Below are positions 34,851 to 44,072 of a stretch of 64,000 bases of DNA, in pieces. Position 1 is the stretch's first letter. Each line of letters opens with the position of its first letter. Below the pieces are notes generated by a model. That model had not been told where the DNA came from and made no database searches. It was given only the letters and a program-made list of their open reading frames with translations. Source of the DNA: Azohydromonas australica DSM 1124 (lineage in GTDB: Bacteria; Pseudomonadota; Gammaproteobacteria; Burkholderiales; Burkholderiaceae_C); the NCBI RefSeq assembly GCF_000430725.1, contig NZ_AUMO01000023.1, positions 86,244 through 150,243 on the forward strand, given 5' to 3'. A program made the position numbers and the translations under genes.

Positions 34851-35078
34851 CCCCTTGTGCCAGGAGCTGCCGCTGGCATGCGCCAGCGCCGTGACGCACG
34901 CCACCTTGACCAGTGAGCGCAACACGACCACCGTCAGTGCCAGCCCCACGCCGGCCGCGACGCGGTGCCATTCGAGGGTCATGACGGTGTAGGTGAACAG
35001 CGCCACCGCCAGCAGGTCTCCCAGCGCGCCGAAGTTGCGCTGCGTCTGCGTCAGCGCGATGCGCCGGTGGCGCGCCAC
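34851..35078 (-). pseudogene. Internal fragment of a cation:proton antiporter
   Basis: About 76 residues, from ARHRRIAL through QRNFGALGDLLAVALF and LRSLVKVACVTALAHASGSSWHKG, look like two membrane helices of a CPA2-type antiporter. Homology stops sharply at 34851, where it fuses to the YbdK remnant, and at about 35085, where an oppositely oriented ClC fragment begins. It has no start or end of its own. Confidence 0.5.
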
Positions 35079-35090
35079 CAGGCCGAGGCT

Positions 35091-35790
35091 GGCGTCGTGG
35101 GCATTTCGGCCTTCGGCAACGCCGCGTACTTTGGCGTGATTCGCGTGCCTGCCACGGCTGCGGGCTGGCTGTGGTCGGGCGTTGCCGTGGTCCTGGCCAG
35201 CGCCCTGGCCGGTGGAGTCTTCGCGCGGCTGCTGCATGCCTCGTTGACCGGTACGCAGGGCCGTATCGCGCCGTGGCGGCGGCATCCGGTGGCTTTCGCC
35301 GGTGCATGCGGGCTGGCCATCGCCGGGCTGGGACTGGCCAGCGGCGGTACCAGCTGGGGCAGCGGCTACGAGTACACCCGAGGCCTGCTGGGAGGGCTCC
35401 GGCGATGTCCCGGCCTGTACGTGCTGTTCCGCTTCGGCGACGTGGCTGGCGGCCTGGTCCGGCGTGCCAAATGGCATCTTTGCCCCGTCGCTGGTCATCG
35501 GCGCGGGCATCAGCCATGACATTGCGCTGCTCTGGGGCCCGCAGACCAATGCGGCGCCGCTGGTCGCGCTGGGCATGGCCGCGTTCCTGGCCGCAGTGAC
35601 TCGCGCGCCGATGACGGCCTTCATCACCTTCATCATCGTGATGGAGATGGTGGACGGCCACGCCATGGTGCTGAGCCTGATGGCGGCCGCGCTGGGTGCC
35701 AGCCTGGTGTCGCGCTGGATCGGCCATCCGCTGTACGAGTTGCTCTCGCTGCCCTACATCGAGCGCGCCGGATGCTTGTCGCCTGCAGCG
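35091..35790 (+). pseudogene. Frameshifted C-terminal half of a ClC chloride channel
   Basis: The first frame reads GVVGISAFGNAAYFGV and LASGGTSWGSGYEYTRGLLGG. Near 35430 the coding frame shifts, after LFRFG, and continues ATWLAAWSGVPNGIFAPSLVIGAG, LGMAAFLAAVTRAPMTAF and MEMVDGHAMVLSLMAAALGAS. This is the second half of a ClC-family channel/antiporter, including the GIFAPSL pore motif; the first half with the GSGIP motif is missing. One frameshift plus truncation makes it non-functional. Confidence 0.75.
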
Positions 35791-35951
35791 CCGCAGGCGC
35801 GGCCTGCATGCTGTTGATACTGGAGTCGTGCCCCGCAGGCCGTGGAGGTTCCGCGCGATGCACGCCTGCAGCGTGGGCCGAGGTCCGCCGAACCGCTTCG
35901 GGGTGTGTCGTTTGCTGCCACCAGGGCTTGCGCGTTGCCAGCAGCACAGCC

Positions 35952-36752
35952 ATGGACAAGGATCAGGAAGAGGCCGACAAGGTCGAGGAGCAGACGACAC
36001 CGCGTACCCCGGTGATCTACGAAACCGTGCGCCGCCTGGGCGAACAGGAGATGGCGCGGCCGGCCGTGTCCTTGTGGTGGTCGGGGCTGGCGGCTGGGTT
36101 GTCGATGAGCTTTTCGCTGCTGGCGCAGGCGGTGCTGCGCCAGCACCTGCCTGAGGCGCCGTGGCGCGAGCTGGTCATCGCGCTTGGCTACCCCGTGGGC
36201 TTTTTGATGGTGGTGATGTCGCGCCAGCAGCTCTTCACGGAAACCACCATCACCGTGCTGCTGCCGCTGCTCCAGCAGCCCGACCGCCACAAGCTGGCCA
36301 GCGCGCTGCGCATCTGGAGCATCGTGCTGGTGGCCAACTTGGTTGGCACGCTGCTGGCGGCGCTGTTTTTCGCGTTCACGCCAGCGGTCGATGACGCACT
36401 GCGCCTAGCTATGCTGGAAACCAGCCGCCATGCGATGCGGCATGACGCGCTGGCCCTGGGCGTGCAGGGCATCACCGCGGGCTACCTGATGGCGGCGATG
36501 GTGTGGCTGATCCCGGCAGCCGGGGTGGCACAGTTTCACGTCGTCACGCTGATGACTTACCTGATCGGCGTCGGCGGCTTCGCCCATATCATCGCCGGCA
36601 GTGCCGAAGCGTTCCTGTTGCTGCTCACGGGCGAGCTCGACGCGCTGGACATGCTTGTGCGCTTCACGCTGCCCGTTCTGCTGGGCAATGTGATTGGCGG
36701 CACCGCGTTGTTTGCCCTGATCTCGCATGCCCAGGTGATGAAGGAAGTCTGA
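35952..36752 (+). CDS. Formate/nitrite transporter family protein
   Basis: The 266-residue protein has a charged N-terminus (1-35) and six helices: LWWSGLAAGLSMSFSLLAQA, a second at the LFTETTITVLLPLL site, and others ending at NVIGGTALFALISHAQV. This is the pentameric FNT fold that conducts formate, nitrite or similar small anions. It lacks the canonical FocA sequence signatures and belongs to the environmental subgroup with an extended N-terminus. No clear ribosome site is visible; the start MDKDQEEADK is chosen from the charged beginning usual in the subgroup. Confidence 0.83.
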   Translation: MDKDQEEADKVEEQTTPRTPVIYETVRRLGEQEMARPAVSLWWSGLAAGLSMSFSLLAQAVLRQHLPEAPWRELVIALGYPVGFLMVVMSRQQLFTETTITVLLPLLQQPDRHKLASALRIWSIVLVANLVGTLLAALFFAFTPAVDDALRLAMLETSRHAMRHDALALGVQGITAGYLMAAMVWLIPAAGVAQFHVVTLMTYLIGVGGFAHIIAGSAEAFLLLLTGELDALDMLVRFTLPVLLGNVIGGTALFALISHAQVMKEV

Positions 36753-36851
36753 AGGCCGCTCTGGGCACGGCCGCTTTCTTCCAGCCCCTACCGTAAACCC
36801 ATCGTTGCGGTCCGTCACGCGCGCCCGCATCGCATTGCATCCGTGCATCCC

Positions 36852-38180
36852 ATGCTCGATATCGCCGCCATCTGCCTCGTGGTCACGGCCCTGCTGGCCT
36901 ACCTGAACCAGCGCTTTGTCGGGCTGCCCACCACCATTGGCGTCATGGCCGCCGCGCTGCTGCTGTCGGTGGCGCTGATCGGGGTGGACCTGCTGGGCTG
37001 GCTGCCCGGACTGCGGGACTTCGAGGCTTCCCTGATGGCCTCTATCGACTTCTCGGATGTGCTGCTGCAAGGGATGCTGTCGCTGCTGTTGTTCGCTGGC
37101 GCACTCCACATCGACCTGAGCGAGCTGCGCCGCTATCGCTGGCAGATCGCGGCGCTGGCGGTGGGCGGCACGCTGCTGTCCACGCTGGTGGTGGGCGTCG
37201 CGCTGTGGGCAGTGCTGCCGCTGGCGGGCTGGCAGCTGCCGCTGCTGAGCTGCCTGCTCTTCGGCGCGCTGATCTCGCCCACCGACCCGATCGCGGTGCT
37301 GGGCATCCTCAAGTCCGCCGGCGCGCCGCGTGACGTGGAACTGGTCATCGCCGGCGAGTCGCTGTTCAACGACGGCGTGGGCGTGGTGATCTTCGCGCTG
37401 CTGCTGGGCATCGCCGCCAGCGGCACCGTGCCGACCGCGGGCGAGGTCGGCCTGTTGTTGCTGCACGAGGCCGGTGGGGGCCTGGCCTTGGGCCTGGCGC
37501 TCGGCTGGGCCACCTTCGTGCTGCTGCGCAGCATCGACCACTACCAGGTCGAGGTGCTGCTGACGCTGGCCATGGTGGCCGGCGGCTCCTCGCTGGCGGC
37601 GCACCTGCACGTGTCGGCACCGCTGGCGATGGTGGCGGCCGGCCTGGTGGTGGGCAACCACGGCCGGGCGCTGGGCATGTCGGACAAGACCCGGCACCAC
37701 GTGGACCTGTTCTGGGAACTGATCGACGAGATCCTCAACGCGGTGCTGTTTGTGCTGATCGGGATGGAGGTGATCCTCATCTCCTTCGGCCCGGGCAGTT
37801 GGGGCGCGGTGGCCGTCGCCATCGCCGTCACGCTGCTGGCGCGCAGCCTCACGGTGGGCCTGCCGGTGGCGCTGGCGCCGCGCTGGTTCAAGCTGCCCGG
37901 CGGCTCGCCCTGGGTGCTGACCTGGGGTGGTCTGCGCGGCGGCATCTCGGTGGCGCTGGCGTTGTCAGTGCCCGAGAGCGGCGGGCGGGAGCTGCTGGTG
38001 CCGCTGACCTACGCGGTGGTCGTGTTCTCCGTGCTGGTGCAGGGCCTGTCCATCGGCAAAGTGGTCAAGGCTTCCGTGTGCCAGTCCACCCCCAACCCTG
38101 CGGGCGACCGCGAAAACCGCAGCGATCCGGTCCGGCCAGCGACCACCGGCCACCCGAGTAGTAGTCGTCCCGGTAGGTGA
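36852..38180 (+). CDS. CPA1-type Na+/H+ antiporter
   Basis: The protein of about 442 residues has twelve or so helices, with the ion-binding region SPTDPIAVLGILKSAGAP and GESLFNDGVGVVIFALLLG typical of NhaP/CPA1 antiporters, and the later GGLRGGISVALALS motif. It exchanges Na+ or K+ for H+ across the inner membrane for pH and salt homeostasis. A GTG nine bases upstream (36843) is an alternative start. The last 30 residues are hydrophilic and look less conserved. Confidence 0.9.
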   Translation: MLDIAAICLVVTALLAYLNQRFVGLPTTIGVMAAALLLSVALIGVDLLGWLPGLRDFEASLMASIDFSDVLLQGMLSLLLFAGALHIDLSELRRYRWQIAALAVGGTLLSTLVVGVALWAVLPLAGWQLPLLSCLLFGALISPTDPIAVLGILKSAGAPRDVELVIAGESLFNDGVGVVIFALLLGIAASGTVPTAGEVGLLLLHEAGGGLALGLALGWATFVLLRSIDHYQVEVLLTLAMVAGGSSLAAHLHVSAPLAMVAAGLVVGNHGRALGMSDKTRHHVDLFWELIDEILNAVLFVLIGMEVILISFGPGSWGAVAVAIAVTLLARSLTVGLPVALAPRWFKLPGGSPWVLTWGGLRGGISVALALSVPESGGRELLVPLTYAVVVFSVLVQGLSIGKVVKASVCQSTPNPAGDRENRSDPVRPATTGHPSSSRPGR

Positions 38181-38599
38181 CAGGCATCAAGCAACGACAC
38201 CCCATGTGCGCCAATGCCTCGGCCCGTCCAGCCCTGCAAACCTTTGTCCTGCTCCTTGGGTATGGCGCAGGCGAATGCCGGAGATGGGCGGCATGCGTAA
38301 GGACGTACCGCGCGATGCTTGTCGCACGCCCGCACCGCAGTGCGGGCAGCGACTCACCAGACGAGCTGATCACATCCCGCGATCAGCGCGCTGCCGCATC
38401 AGGCGGTTCATTCGCCTGGGCACTGCGCGCTTACCGCTGTGGCACGATCGCAGCGGTGGCAGGCATTTCCTCCAGGCCGGTGATTTCCTCAGCGCTGCTA
38501 CCACCAGCGACTCTTGTGGGAACGGCGTCGTCACTTCCGGCCAGCAGCCGGCGCCAATCGGCAAAGTCAGCTTGGGCCATGGAGCGGCGGCCTCTGCGG
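38181..38599. other. Gene-poor region
   Basis: This stretch lies between the antiporter stop and the conserved end of the metallo-beta-lactamase pseudogene. Short frames exist on both strands, but none resembles a known protein or has a good ribosome site. The minus-strand frame of the pseudogene continues through part of it without recognisable homology. Confidence 0.45.
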
Positions 38600-39545
38600 C
38601 CGCCAAGCGCGGCATGGCGCCCAGGTCGATGCGGCTATCCACGCCGGCATAGAGGTCGTGGTCGCCAAAGACTGCCTGCAGCGCCTTGAGAGTGGACTTG
38701 CCGGGGCAGTGACCAGGGGCCGTCCAGCCGACGTGATAGGTGTCGTGCATCAGCGTGGCGATGCGGGCGATCTCCTCGTCTTGGCCACCACCAGGCGCAG
38801 GTCGCCCACCACCAGCGCGATGCGCGGGTTGATCTTCAGGGCTGTCTCCAGGATGCGATCGATGCCCGGGTATGCGCAGCCCACCACGATCACCAAGCCG
38901 TCGGGCGTGTCCAGCACAAGCGAGAGATCGCGCAGCTCCAGCGTGCCGGGCTTGTCCGACACGAGCGCAATGAGATGAACGCCGGGGGCGATCTCGGTGG
39001 CCTTGTCGATGAGCTTGAAGTGCCCCTGCGGCCATGCTGCACCGAAGCGTAGCGTCTCGGGCGGCTGGCCGCCGAAGTAGCGCCGCTCGGCCGGCAATGA
39101 CTCGTCGCGCCGGTAGGAGCTTGACGGCAGGTCCGCGCCGTAGACCCCGAAGCCTTCCTTGGGCGCGTAGATGCTCACGTTCGGGTTGACGCGCAGCACG
39201 TAGGCCAAGCCGCCCATGTGGTCGCCGTGACGGTGCGACATCACCACGAAGTCCAGCTTGGAAAGGTCCACGCCCTTGGCGCGCGCGTTGGCCCCCAGCT
39301 CCTCGGCGGAGTTGCCGGTGTCGAAGAGGATGCGCCGCCCGCCGGCCTCGATGAAGGCGCTGTAGCCTCAGTCCTTGTGCAGCGCCGGGTCGCGGCCGAA
39401 GGCGTCGTAGAGCACGGTGATGCGCGCCGGTGACGGGGTGGCATCAGCGCCCGGAGCGCGCCACGGCACTGCCTGTGGACGAGCAGCCGCACATCAAGCT
39501 GGCCATGGCCAGCGTGAAACATGACATCAACGCGGTGATCTTCAT
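38600..39545 (-). pseudogene. Broken metallo-beta-lactamase-fold lipoprotein
   Basis: The gene begins at ATG 39545 with an AGGAA ribosome site and a lipoprotein-like signal (LMCGCSS). It changes frame near 39455 and reads RITVLYDAFGRDPALHKD, then hits TGA at 39368-39370 where a Trp is expected before GYSAFIEAGG. It continues with the metal motif SHRHGDHMGG and VVGCAYPGIDRI, shifts again near 38790, and ends around HVGWTAPGHC and YAGVDSRIDL. The family resembles MptA-like / aminobenzene-phosphate synthase-type MBL proteins. Two frameshifts and one stop make it a pseudogene. Confidence 0.75.
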
Positions 39546-39951
39546 GGGTTCCTGCACAGCAGAGCAAGACCGCCATACCGGCCGTGGTCAACCGCGGGCA
39601 CTACTGTTGGATGCCAGCAGCACGTTGCACCGAAACAGCCACGGCGATCCAGAACAACGGGGCGGCTGGATCGACCGCAGGCGCGATGACCAGCAACCAG
39701 ACCGACGCAGCCTGCCACGTGTCCTGATGATCGTGTTTCGGCGGCGCCGTGGCGCATCAAGGACACTGCCCTGCTGAAAGCACCAAGCGGCCCTCACGGT
39801 CACGAATTGGCATTGCAGGTTATGAGCATCACGCCGGTGCATCGGTGCGCTGGCGTACGTAGGCGTCTTCTGCGAGAGAAAGTGGCGGACCATGGGGCGT
39901 GGGGGGCCTGCTGCTCACCACACGCAGCGCTGGTATGCGTGACACGCACGC
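39546..39951. other. Intergenic region without recognised gene
   Basis: This 406-base region separates the broken MBL gene from a minus-strand hypothetical lipoprotein gene. Frames on both strands have no recognisable product or ribosome site. No repeat or operator stood out. Confidence 0.45.
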
Positions 39952-40401
39952 TCACTCGAACAGCGTAATGCGCCGGAATTCCTGTGCCTCCATCGGGTCC
40001 TCATCGGCTCCAATGAAGATCGTTGTCGGGCGCAGTTCGATGCACGCACGGCGACCTATCAGATCCAACGGTAGCCGGGCACCGTTGTCGAGCCACCGCA
40101 CGCAAATCGGCGCTTCGCACACCTCACTCACGACACGGCTATCGGGCAGTTCAACCTCCAGCCAACACTTCTCGTCGTTGCACTCGAAGCGCCGCAGTGT
40201 TGCTTCCACAGTGCGCGCTGCAGGCGTGCAAGCGGATCGGACATCAGCGGGTAATTGCGCCCGGCGCTCGGTCGACCGTTCGCACCCCATCAGCAGCGCC
40301 AACAACGCAATGCCTGCTGCCAGCACGGGCCGCAGGCCACCGGAACTTTCCCAGCCCTCTTGGCTGCCGGCACTCGGCGTCGACTTGGAACTGCGGTCCA
40401 T
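39952..40401 (-). CDS. Hypothetical lipoprotein
   Basis: The 149-residue protein has an Arg- and Ser-rich N-region, a hydrophobic helix with a lipobox-like LLALLMGC (Cys about 39), and a soluble part with five cysteines (ACTP, FECNDEKCWLEV, EVCEAPICVRW, RACIELR). I recognise no family. It lies 48 bases behind the DUF1326 gene on the same strand and may be cotranscribed. A GTG at 40440 is an alternative start. Confidence 0.5.
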   Translation of the reverse strand: MDRSSKSTPSAGSQEGWESSGGLRPVLAAGIALLALLMGCERSTERRAQLPADVRSACTPAARTVEATLRRFECNDEKCWLEVELPDSRVVSEVCEAPICVRWLDNGARLPLDLIGRRACIELRPTTIFIGADEDPMEAQEFRRITLFE

Positions 40402-40449
40402 TGTTCTCGGACAGCTGCGAGCCGCGACCAGTTCCGACACGCGAAGGGA

Positions 40450-41064
40450 TCAGCCCGACCACGAAAACGGCGCGAAGTGGGCGTTGCGGTCGCCCAGGAC
40501 GTCGTCCCATTCGATGCCGAAGGCGTGCAGGCTGCTGCGCGTCGCCTTGGCCAGCGACAGCCGACGGTTCACAGGGTGGACCGTGTTGTCGACCACGATG
40601 GCATCGCCGGGAGCCACTGCGCTGGGTATGCCCTCGCAGGCCTGATCAACGAGCTCGCCTGCTTGTACCGAGCGCTTCAGGCCATCGATCTCGAACTGGA
40701 TCGACCGTCGTTGCACACCGGCGAAACGACCGATCAACGGAGCCAATGCAGCCATGGGCCCGCCTGCGGCCCCGGAGGCGATTGCGGTGATGGCGCCGAG
40801 TTGGGCGTCCGAGGCGCGATCGTCAACGATCAACCCGACCGTGATGTTGCCCTCGCCCATGGCCGCGGGTGCGTGCATCACGACGATGAACGCCAGGCCA
40901 TCCAAGGCCACACCGTCGTTTTGCCCCTTGTCGATGCGCAGCGCGATGGCGGCTTTGCAGTCACCCTCGGTCGGTTGCGCTGCAAGGTTGGACGTGATGC
41001 AAGGACAGACAAAGGCGCAGTTACAGGTTTCCATGTACTCGCCCTCGACGCTCCAAGTGGCCAT
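40450..41064 (-). CDS. DUF1326 protein
   Basis: The 204-residue protein starts MATWSVEGEYMETCNCAFVCPC, the family hallmark of DUF1326 (COG5588), with four cysteines in CNCAFVCPC suggesting metal binding, and contains IVVMHAPAAMGEGN and VDDRASDAQLGAI. Family members are uncharacterised. They often neighbour DUF2182 genes, as here, where the DUF2182 gene is divergent and 116 bases away. A shared promoter region and a shared function, possibly metal handling, are therefore likely; the function is inference. Confidence 0.88.
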   Translation of the reverse strand: MATWSVEGEYMETCNCAFVCPCITSNLAAQPTEGDCKAAIALRIDKGQNDGVALDGLAFIVVMHAPAAMGEGNITVGLIVDDRASDAQLGAITAIASGAAGGPMAALAPLIGRFAGVQRRSIQFEIDGLKRSVQAGELVDQACEGIPSAVAPGDAIVVDNTVHPVNRRLSLAKATRSSLHAFGIEWDDVLGDRNAHFAPFSWSG

Positions 41065-41180
41065 GGTCAAACTCCTGGGCCAATGCGGCCTTGCCACTGC
41101 GGCCTGCCGCTGACCTTGATAGTCAGCGTAGGTTGTCGCGCCGGCAGGTTCAAGGTGGTCGTGACGGGACAGGAGGGGCT

Positions 41181-41978
41181 ATGAGCAGTCCTCGGGGACA
41201 ATACTCGGCGACCAGCGCCGCGCAAGGCACGCTCGCGCTTGGCTCGCGCTGGCCACGTCTGACGCTGGGCATCCTGGTCATGGCGCTGCTTGGCTGGATG
41301 CTTCTGGCCTGGATCGCGCTCGACATGACGCACCCCCTTGCGCGGCTGACGATGCCCCGCTCGCCGGCGTGGAGCCCAGCCAACCTGCTGGCGATTCTGT
41401 GCATGTGGGCAGTGATGATGGCGGCCATGATGCTGCCATCGGCACTGCCGATGACGTTGACTTTCGTCGATCTCAGTGCGCGCAGTGGCGAGCCAGCACG
41501 CGGGCGCAGCTTCGTCGCCGCCTACCTGGCCGTCTGGTTCGCCTTCAGCGCAGCGGCAGCCGCCGCCCAGTGGGCGTTCCAGGCGCTGGGCTGGGTGGAC
41601 ATGATGTTGGTAAGCAGGTCGGACTGGCTCACCGGCGCGCTGCTGCTGTTGGCCGGTGTCTATCAATTCTCGCCGCTCAAGCGGCTATGCCTGTCGCGCT
41701 GCCGCACCCCGCTGGGATTCCTGCTCGGCGAGTGGCGTCCCGGCAAGTGGGGAGCTTTTGCCATGGGCGCGCGTCATGGCTTGTTTTGTCTGGGCTGCTG
41801 TTGGGCGTTGATGGGTTTGCTTTTTGTCGGTGGCGTGATGAATCTGGCCTGGATCGCGGCGGTATCAATTGGAGTCGGGCTCGAGAAACTGGTGCCCGGC
41901 GGGCAACGCCTGTCATCCGGCCTGGGCGTAGCGCTGATCCTGACCGGGCTCGCCAAGTGGGCCATGGCTGCGGGCTGA
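41181..41978 (+). CDS. DUF2182 metal-binding-type membrane protein
   Basis: The 265-residue protein has about six helices. It carries family-typical motifs: MWAVMMAAMMLPSALP in helix 2, LLLAGVYQFSPLKRLCLSRCRTPLGF after helix 4, and GARHGLFCLGCCWALM in helix 5. Cys, Met and His residues in these motifs suggest metal binding (COG5486 is annotated as a predicted metal-binding membrane protein). A strong AGGAGG ribosome site precedes the ATG. It is divergent from the DUF1326 gene. Confidence 0.88.
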   Translation: MSSPRGQYSATSAAQGTLALGSRWPRLTLGILVMALLGWMLLAWIALDMTHPLARLTMPRSPAWSPANLLAILCMWAVMMAAMMLPSALPMTLTFVDLSARSGEPARGRSFVAAYLAVWFAFSAAAAAAQWAFQALGWVDMMLVSRSDWLTGALLLLAGVYQFSPLKRLCLSRCRTPLGFLLGEWRPGKWGAFAMGARHGLFCLGCCWALMGLLFVGGVMNLAWIAAVSIGVGLEKLVPGGQRLSSGLGVALILTGLAKWAMAAG

Positions 41979-42409
41979 CCGGTCATCGTCCGGGCGCCGC
42001 AGCGCCTGGGCGATGTGCTGTCCTCAGTCAACGGCGTATGCGGCCGCAAGCCACCATGGACTCCTATGCGTAATTACGCAGAACGGCGGCGTCGAACCTG
42101 CACCGTGCCGGCAGCCATCGGTTCACCGGTTGTGTTCGTTGGACAGCAGCGGCCACACCCATACTCCGCGAGCAGGATTCTGTCGGCATGGAAGAGAGCA
42201 TTTCAACGGTTGCCGGCCGGCCCGTTGGCGGGCTCGCGTAGCGGGTGCGCCCGCTCGGTAGCAAACCGGGGGCATCCAGGCGGATAGGCCATACGTTTGT
42301 TGTACAGGCACCCGCCGCCGGTGTGCAGTGCCAGCGAACGGGTGTACCCGCGAGCCGGGGCATCTCTTTTGCTCGCCTCCTGTGCTCCGTCCAGAACAGG
42401 AGGTGTCAG
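41979..42409. other. Intergenic region without recognised gene
   Basis: This 431-base region precedes the SRPBCC gene. Several short frames occur but none resembles a protein I know. The strong ribosome site at its end (AGGAGG, 42397-42402) belongs to the next gene. No RNA gene was recognised. Confidence 0.45.
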
Positions 42410-43306
42410 ATGAGTCGGTTCAAGAGCTGGGGAATTCCGCAACTGTTGGTGGGCCTCAAGGTTGGCGCCTTGCTCGCCTATGCCTTCGACCCGCAGATGG
42501 GCGCGCGGCGGCGTGCGGCGGCTTACAGGAAGCTCGCGTCGGTACGCGACCACGTCGCCGAGTTCGGTCATGAGCAGAAGGAAAGGGTCGAGTCTGTGGG
42601 CGAGGACCTCGCCGCGCGTTTCGATCGGCGACCCTACGCGATGTCAGACCGCGATGCCTCTCGCCTGGATGCCCATGAGCGCGGGCATGCCCTGTCCATG
42701 CTGGGCCTGCTTGTCGGCGCAGTGGGCGTGACCCTCGCGGTGAAAGCACTGGCTTCCCGGGACACGCGCCGCGAGCTGGGTCGCACCGTACGCGGAGAGC
42801 CGATCGAACTGGAGCAGTCGATACAGATCGCAGCTTCGCCCGAAGAGGTGTTCGACGTCTGGTCCCGGTACGAGAACTTTCCACGCTTCATGTCGATGGT
42901 CGAGGAGGTGCGCCCGTTGGACCACGATCGCTCGCACTGGGTCGTCAAGGGTCCGGTCGGTGTGCGCATCGAGTGGGACTCGGTGCTCACCGAGCACGAG
43001 CGCGGCCGGGTGCTGGCTTGGCGCAGCGAGTCCGGCAGCACGGTGGAGCATGCAGGCCGCGTGCGCCTGGAGCCGTCAGCGGCCGGCACGCGGGCCACGG
43101 TGTGGATGTCCTATACCCCGCCCGCTGGGCGCCTGGGCCATGCGGTGGCCAGCCTGTTCGGCCGCAACCCGCGGCAGGAGTTGGAGCAGGACCTCGAGCG
43201 CATGAAGTCGTTCATCGAAAGCGGACAGGCCGGCAACATGCCAGGGCGCACCTCGGTGTCCGGCGCTACGGCCGGCTCCTGGCAGGGCACCGGGATGCGC
43301 TCGTAA
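42410..43306 (+). CDS. SRPBCC-domain membrane-anchored protein
   Basis: The 298-residue protein has a short N-terminal hydrophobic stretch (about 10-25), a second helix (about 95-115, LSMLGLLVGAVGVTLAVKAL) and a SRPBCC/polyketide-cyclase-like ligand-binding domain (about 130-270) with IQIAASPEEVFDVWSRYENFPRFM. Such proteins are frequent in stress clusters; the ligand is unknown. The ribosome site AGGAGG is ideal. The last residues (GTGMRS) lie antisense to the DUF296 remnant, so the original C-terminus may have been replaced at a rearrangement junction. Confidence 0.83.
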   Translation: MSRFKSWGIPQLLVGLKVGALLAYAFDPQMGARRRAAAYRKLASVRDHVAEFGHEQKERVESVGEDLAARFDRRPYAMSDRDASRLDAHERGHALSMLGLLVGAVGVTLAVKALASRDTRRELGRTVRGEPIELEQSIQIAASPEEVFDVWSRYENFPRFMSMVEEVRPLDHDRSHWVVKGPVGVRIEWDSVLTEHERGRVLAWRSESGSTVEHAGRVRLEPSAAGTRATVWMSYTPPAGRLGHAVASLFGRNPRQELEQDLERMKSFIESGQAGNMPGRTSVSGATAGSWQGTGMRS

Positions 43307-43500
43307 TCCTTGCGCTCCCAGTCGAAGTAGCCGAGCGTTGCACGCTCGAACGCGCCGATGGCGGTGATACGGCTCGCCTCCAGGCCCTGCTCGGCGGCGA
43401 AGCATTCCAGCAAGGACAGGACCTCGTCGCCGCGTTCAAAGACGAGCGCAAACGTGCGCTCGAGTGCCTTGTTGATGAGCTTGGCTTGCGTGGCAATCCT
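43285..43500 (-). pseudogene. N-terminal remnant of a PPC/DUF296 protein
   Basis: The minus-strand frame reads TFALVFERGDEVLSLLECFAAEQ, ITAIGAFERATLGYFD and KDYERIPV, which is the first third of the PPC (DUF296) domain family. There is no start codon in a suitable place, and homology ends at about 43285 inside the SRPBCC gene's end, where the rest of the domain is missing. It is a rearrangement relic. Confidence 0.6.
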
Positions 43501-43571
43501 TCCATCGTTGTTGGCGCCCTGTCGTCAGGCAATTCCATGCGGCCACGCGGCAATCGCGATGCCGGTGTGCA

Positions 43572-44072
43572 ATGGCAACCGATGGCCGTGTCGAATCCGA
43601 GCTTCCCGTGCTTCGAACGCCTGCCATGCACTGGCTGCTCGACATGCCCGAGCCGGCTCCGTTGCCCAGCGGCGGGATCAACGTGCTGAGGCTGATGCTT
43701 GATCCGCGGCTGGTCTGCCGTTACCCGCTCAACCAGCAGGAGGTCGGTGCCGACCTGCTGCACTGGATCCAGCGCGAGGCGCTGGGGGACGGGCTCGGCA
43801 GCGAGGCTGCCACGTTGCTGGCCGAGCTGCTGGCCTTGCCGGGTATCGCCACCGCGGCGCCGATGGCCAAATTCAATGCCCGCGCGCTGCCGTTCCTGCC
43901 GATGCAGCTGCGTAAGGACGCCACCAAGCTGAACCTGTTCACGACGATCGCCACGCTGGGCACGCCGCACGACGTGACGGTGCACGAGCTGCGCGTGGAG
44001 ATCTTCTTTCCGGCGGATGAGGCCACGGCGCGGTGGTTCCAGCAGCGGTCTACTTGCAAGCCGGGCACTTGA
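43572..44072 (+). pseudogene. C-terminal fragment of an MmyB-like regulator
   Basis: The 166-codon frame contains NVLRLMLDPRLVCRYPLN, DLLHWIQREAL and LNLFTTIATLGTPHDVTVHELRVE, followed by FFPADEAT, which match the ligand-binding domain found after the helix-turn-helix of MmyB-type XRE regulators. The N-terminal DNA-binding part is absent and no convincing ribosome site precedes the first Met, so I treat it as a truncated gene. Confidence 0.6.
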
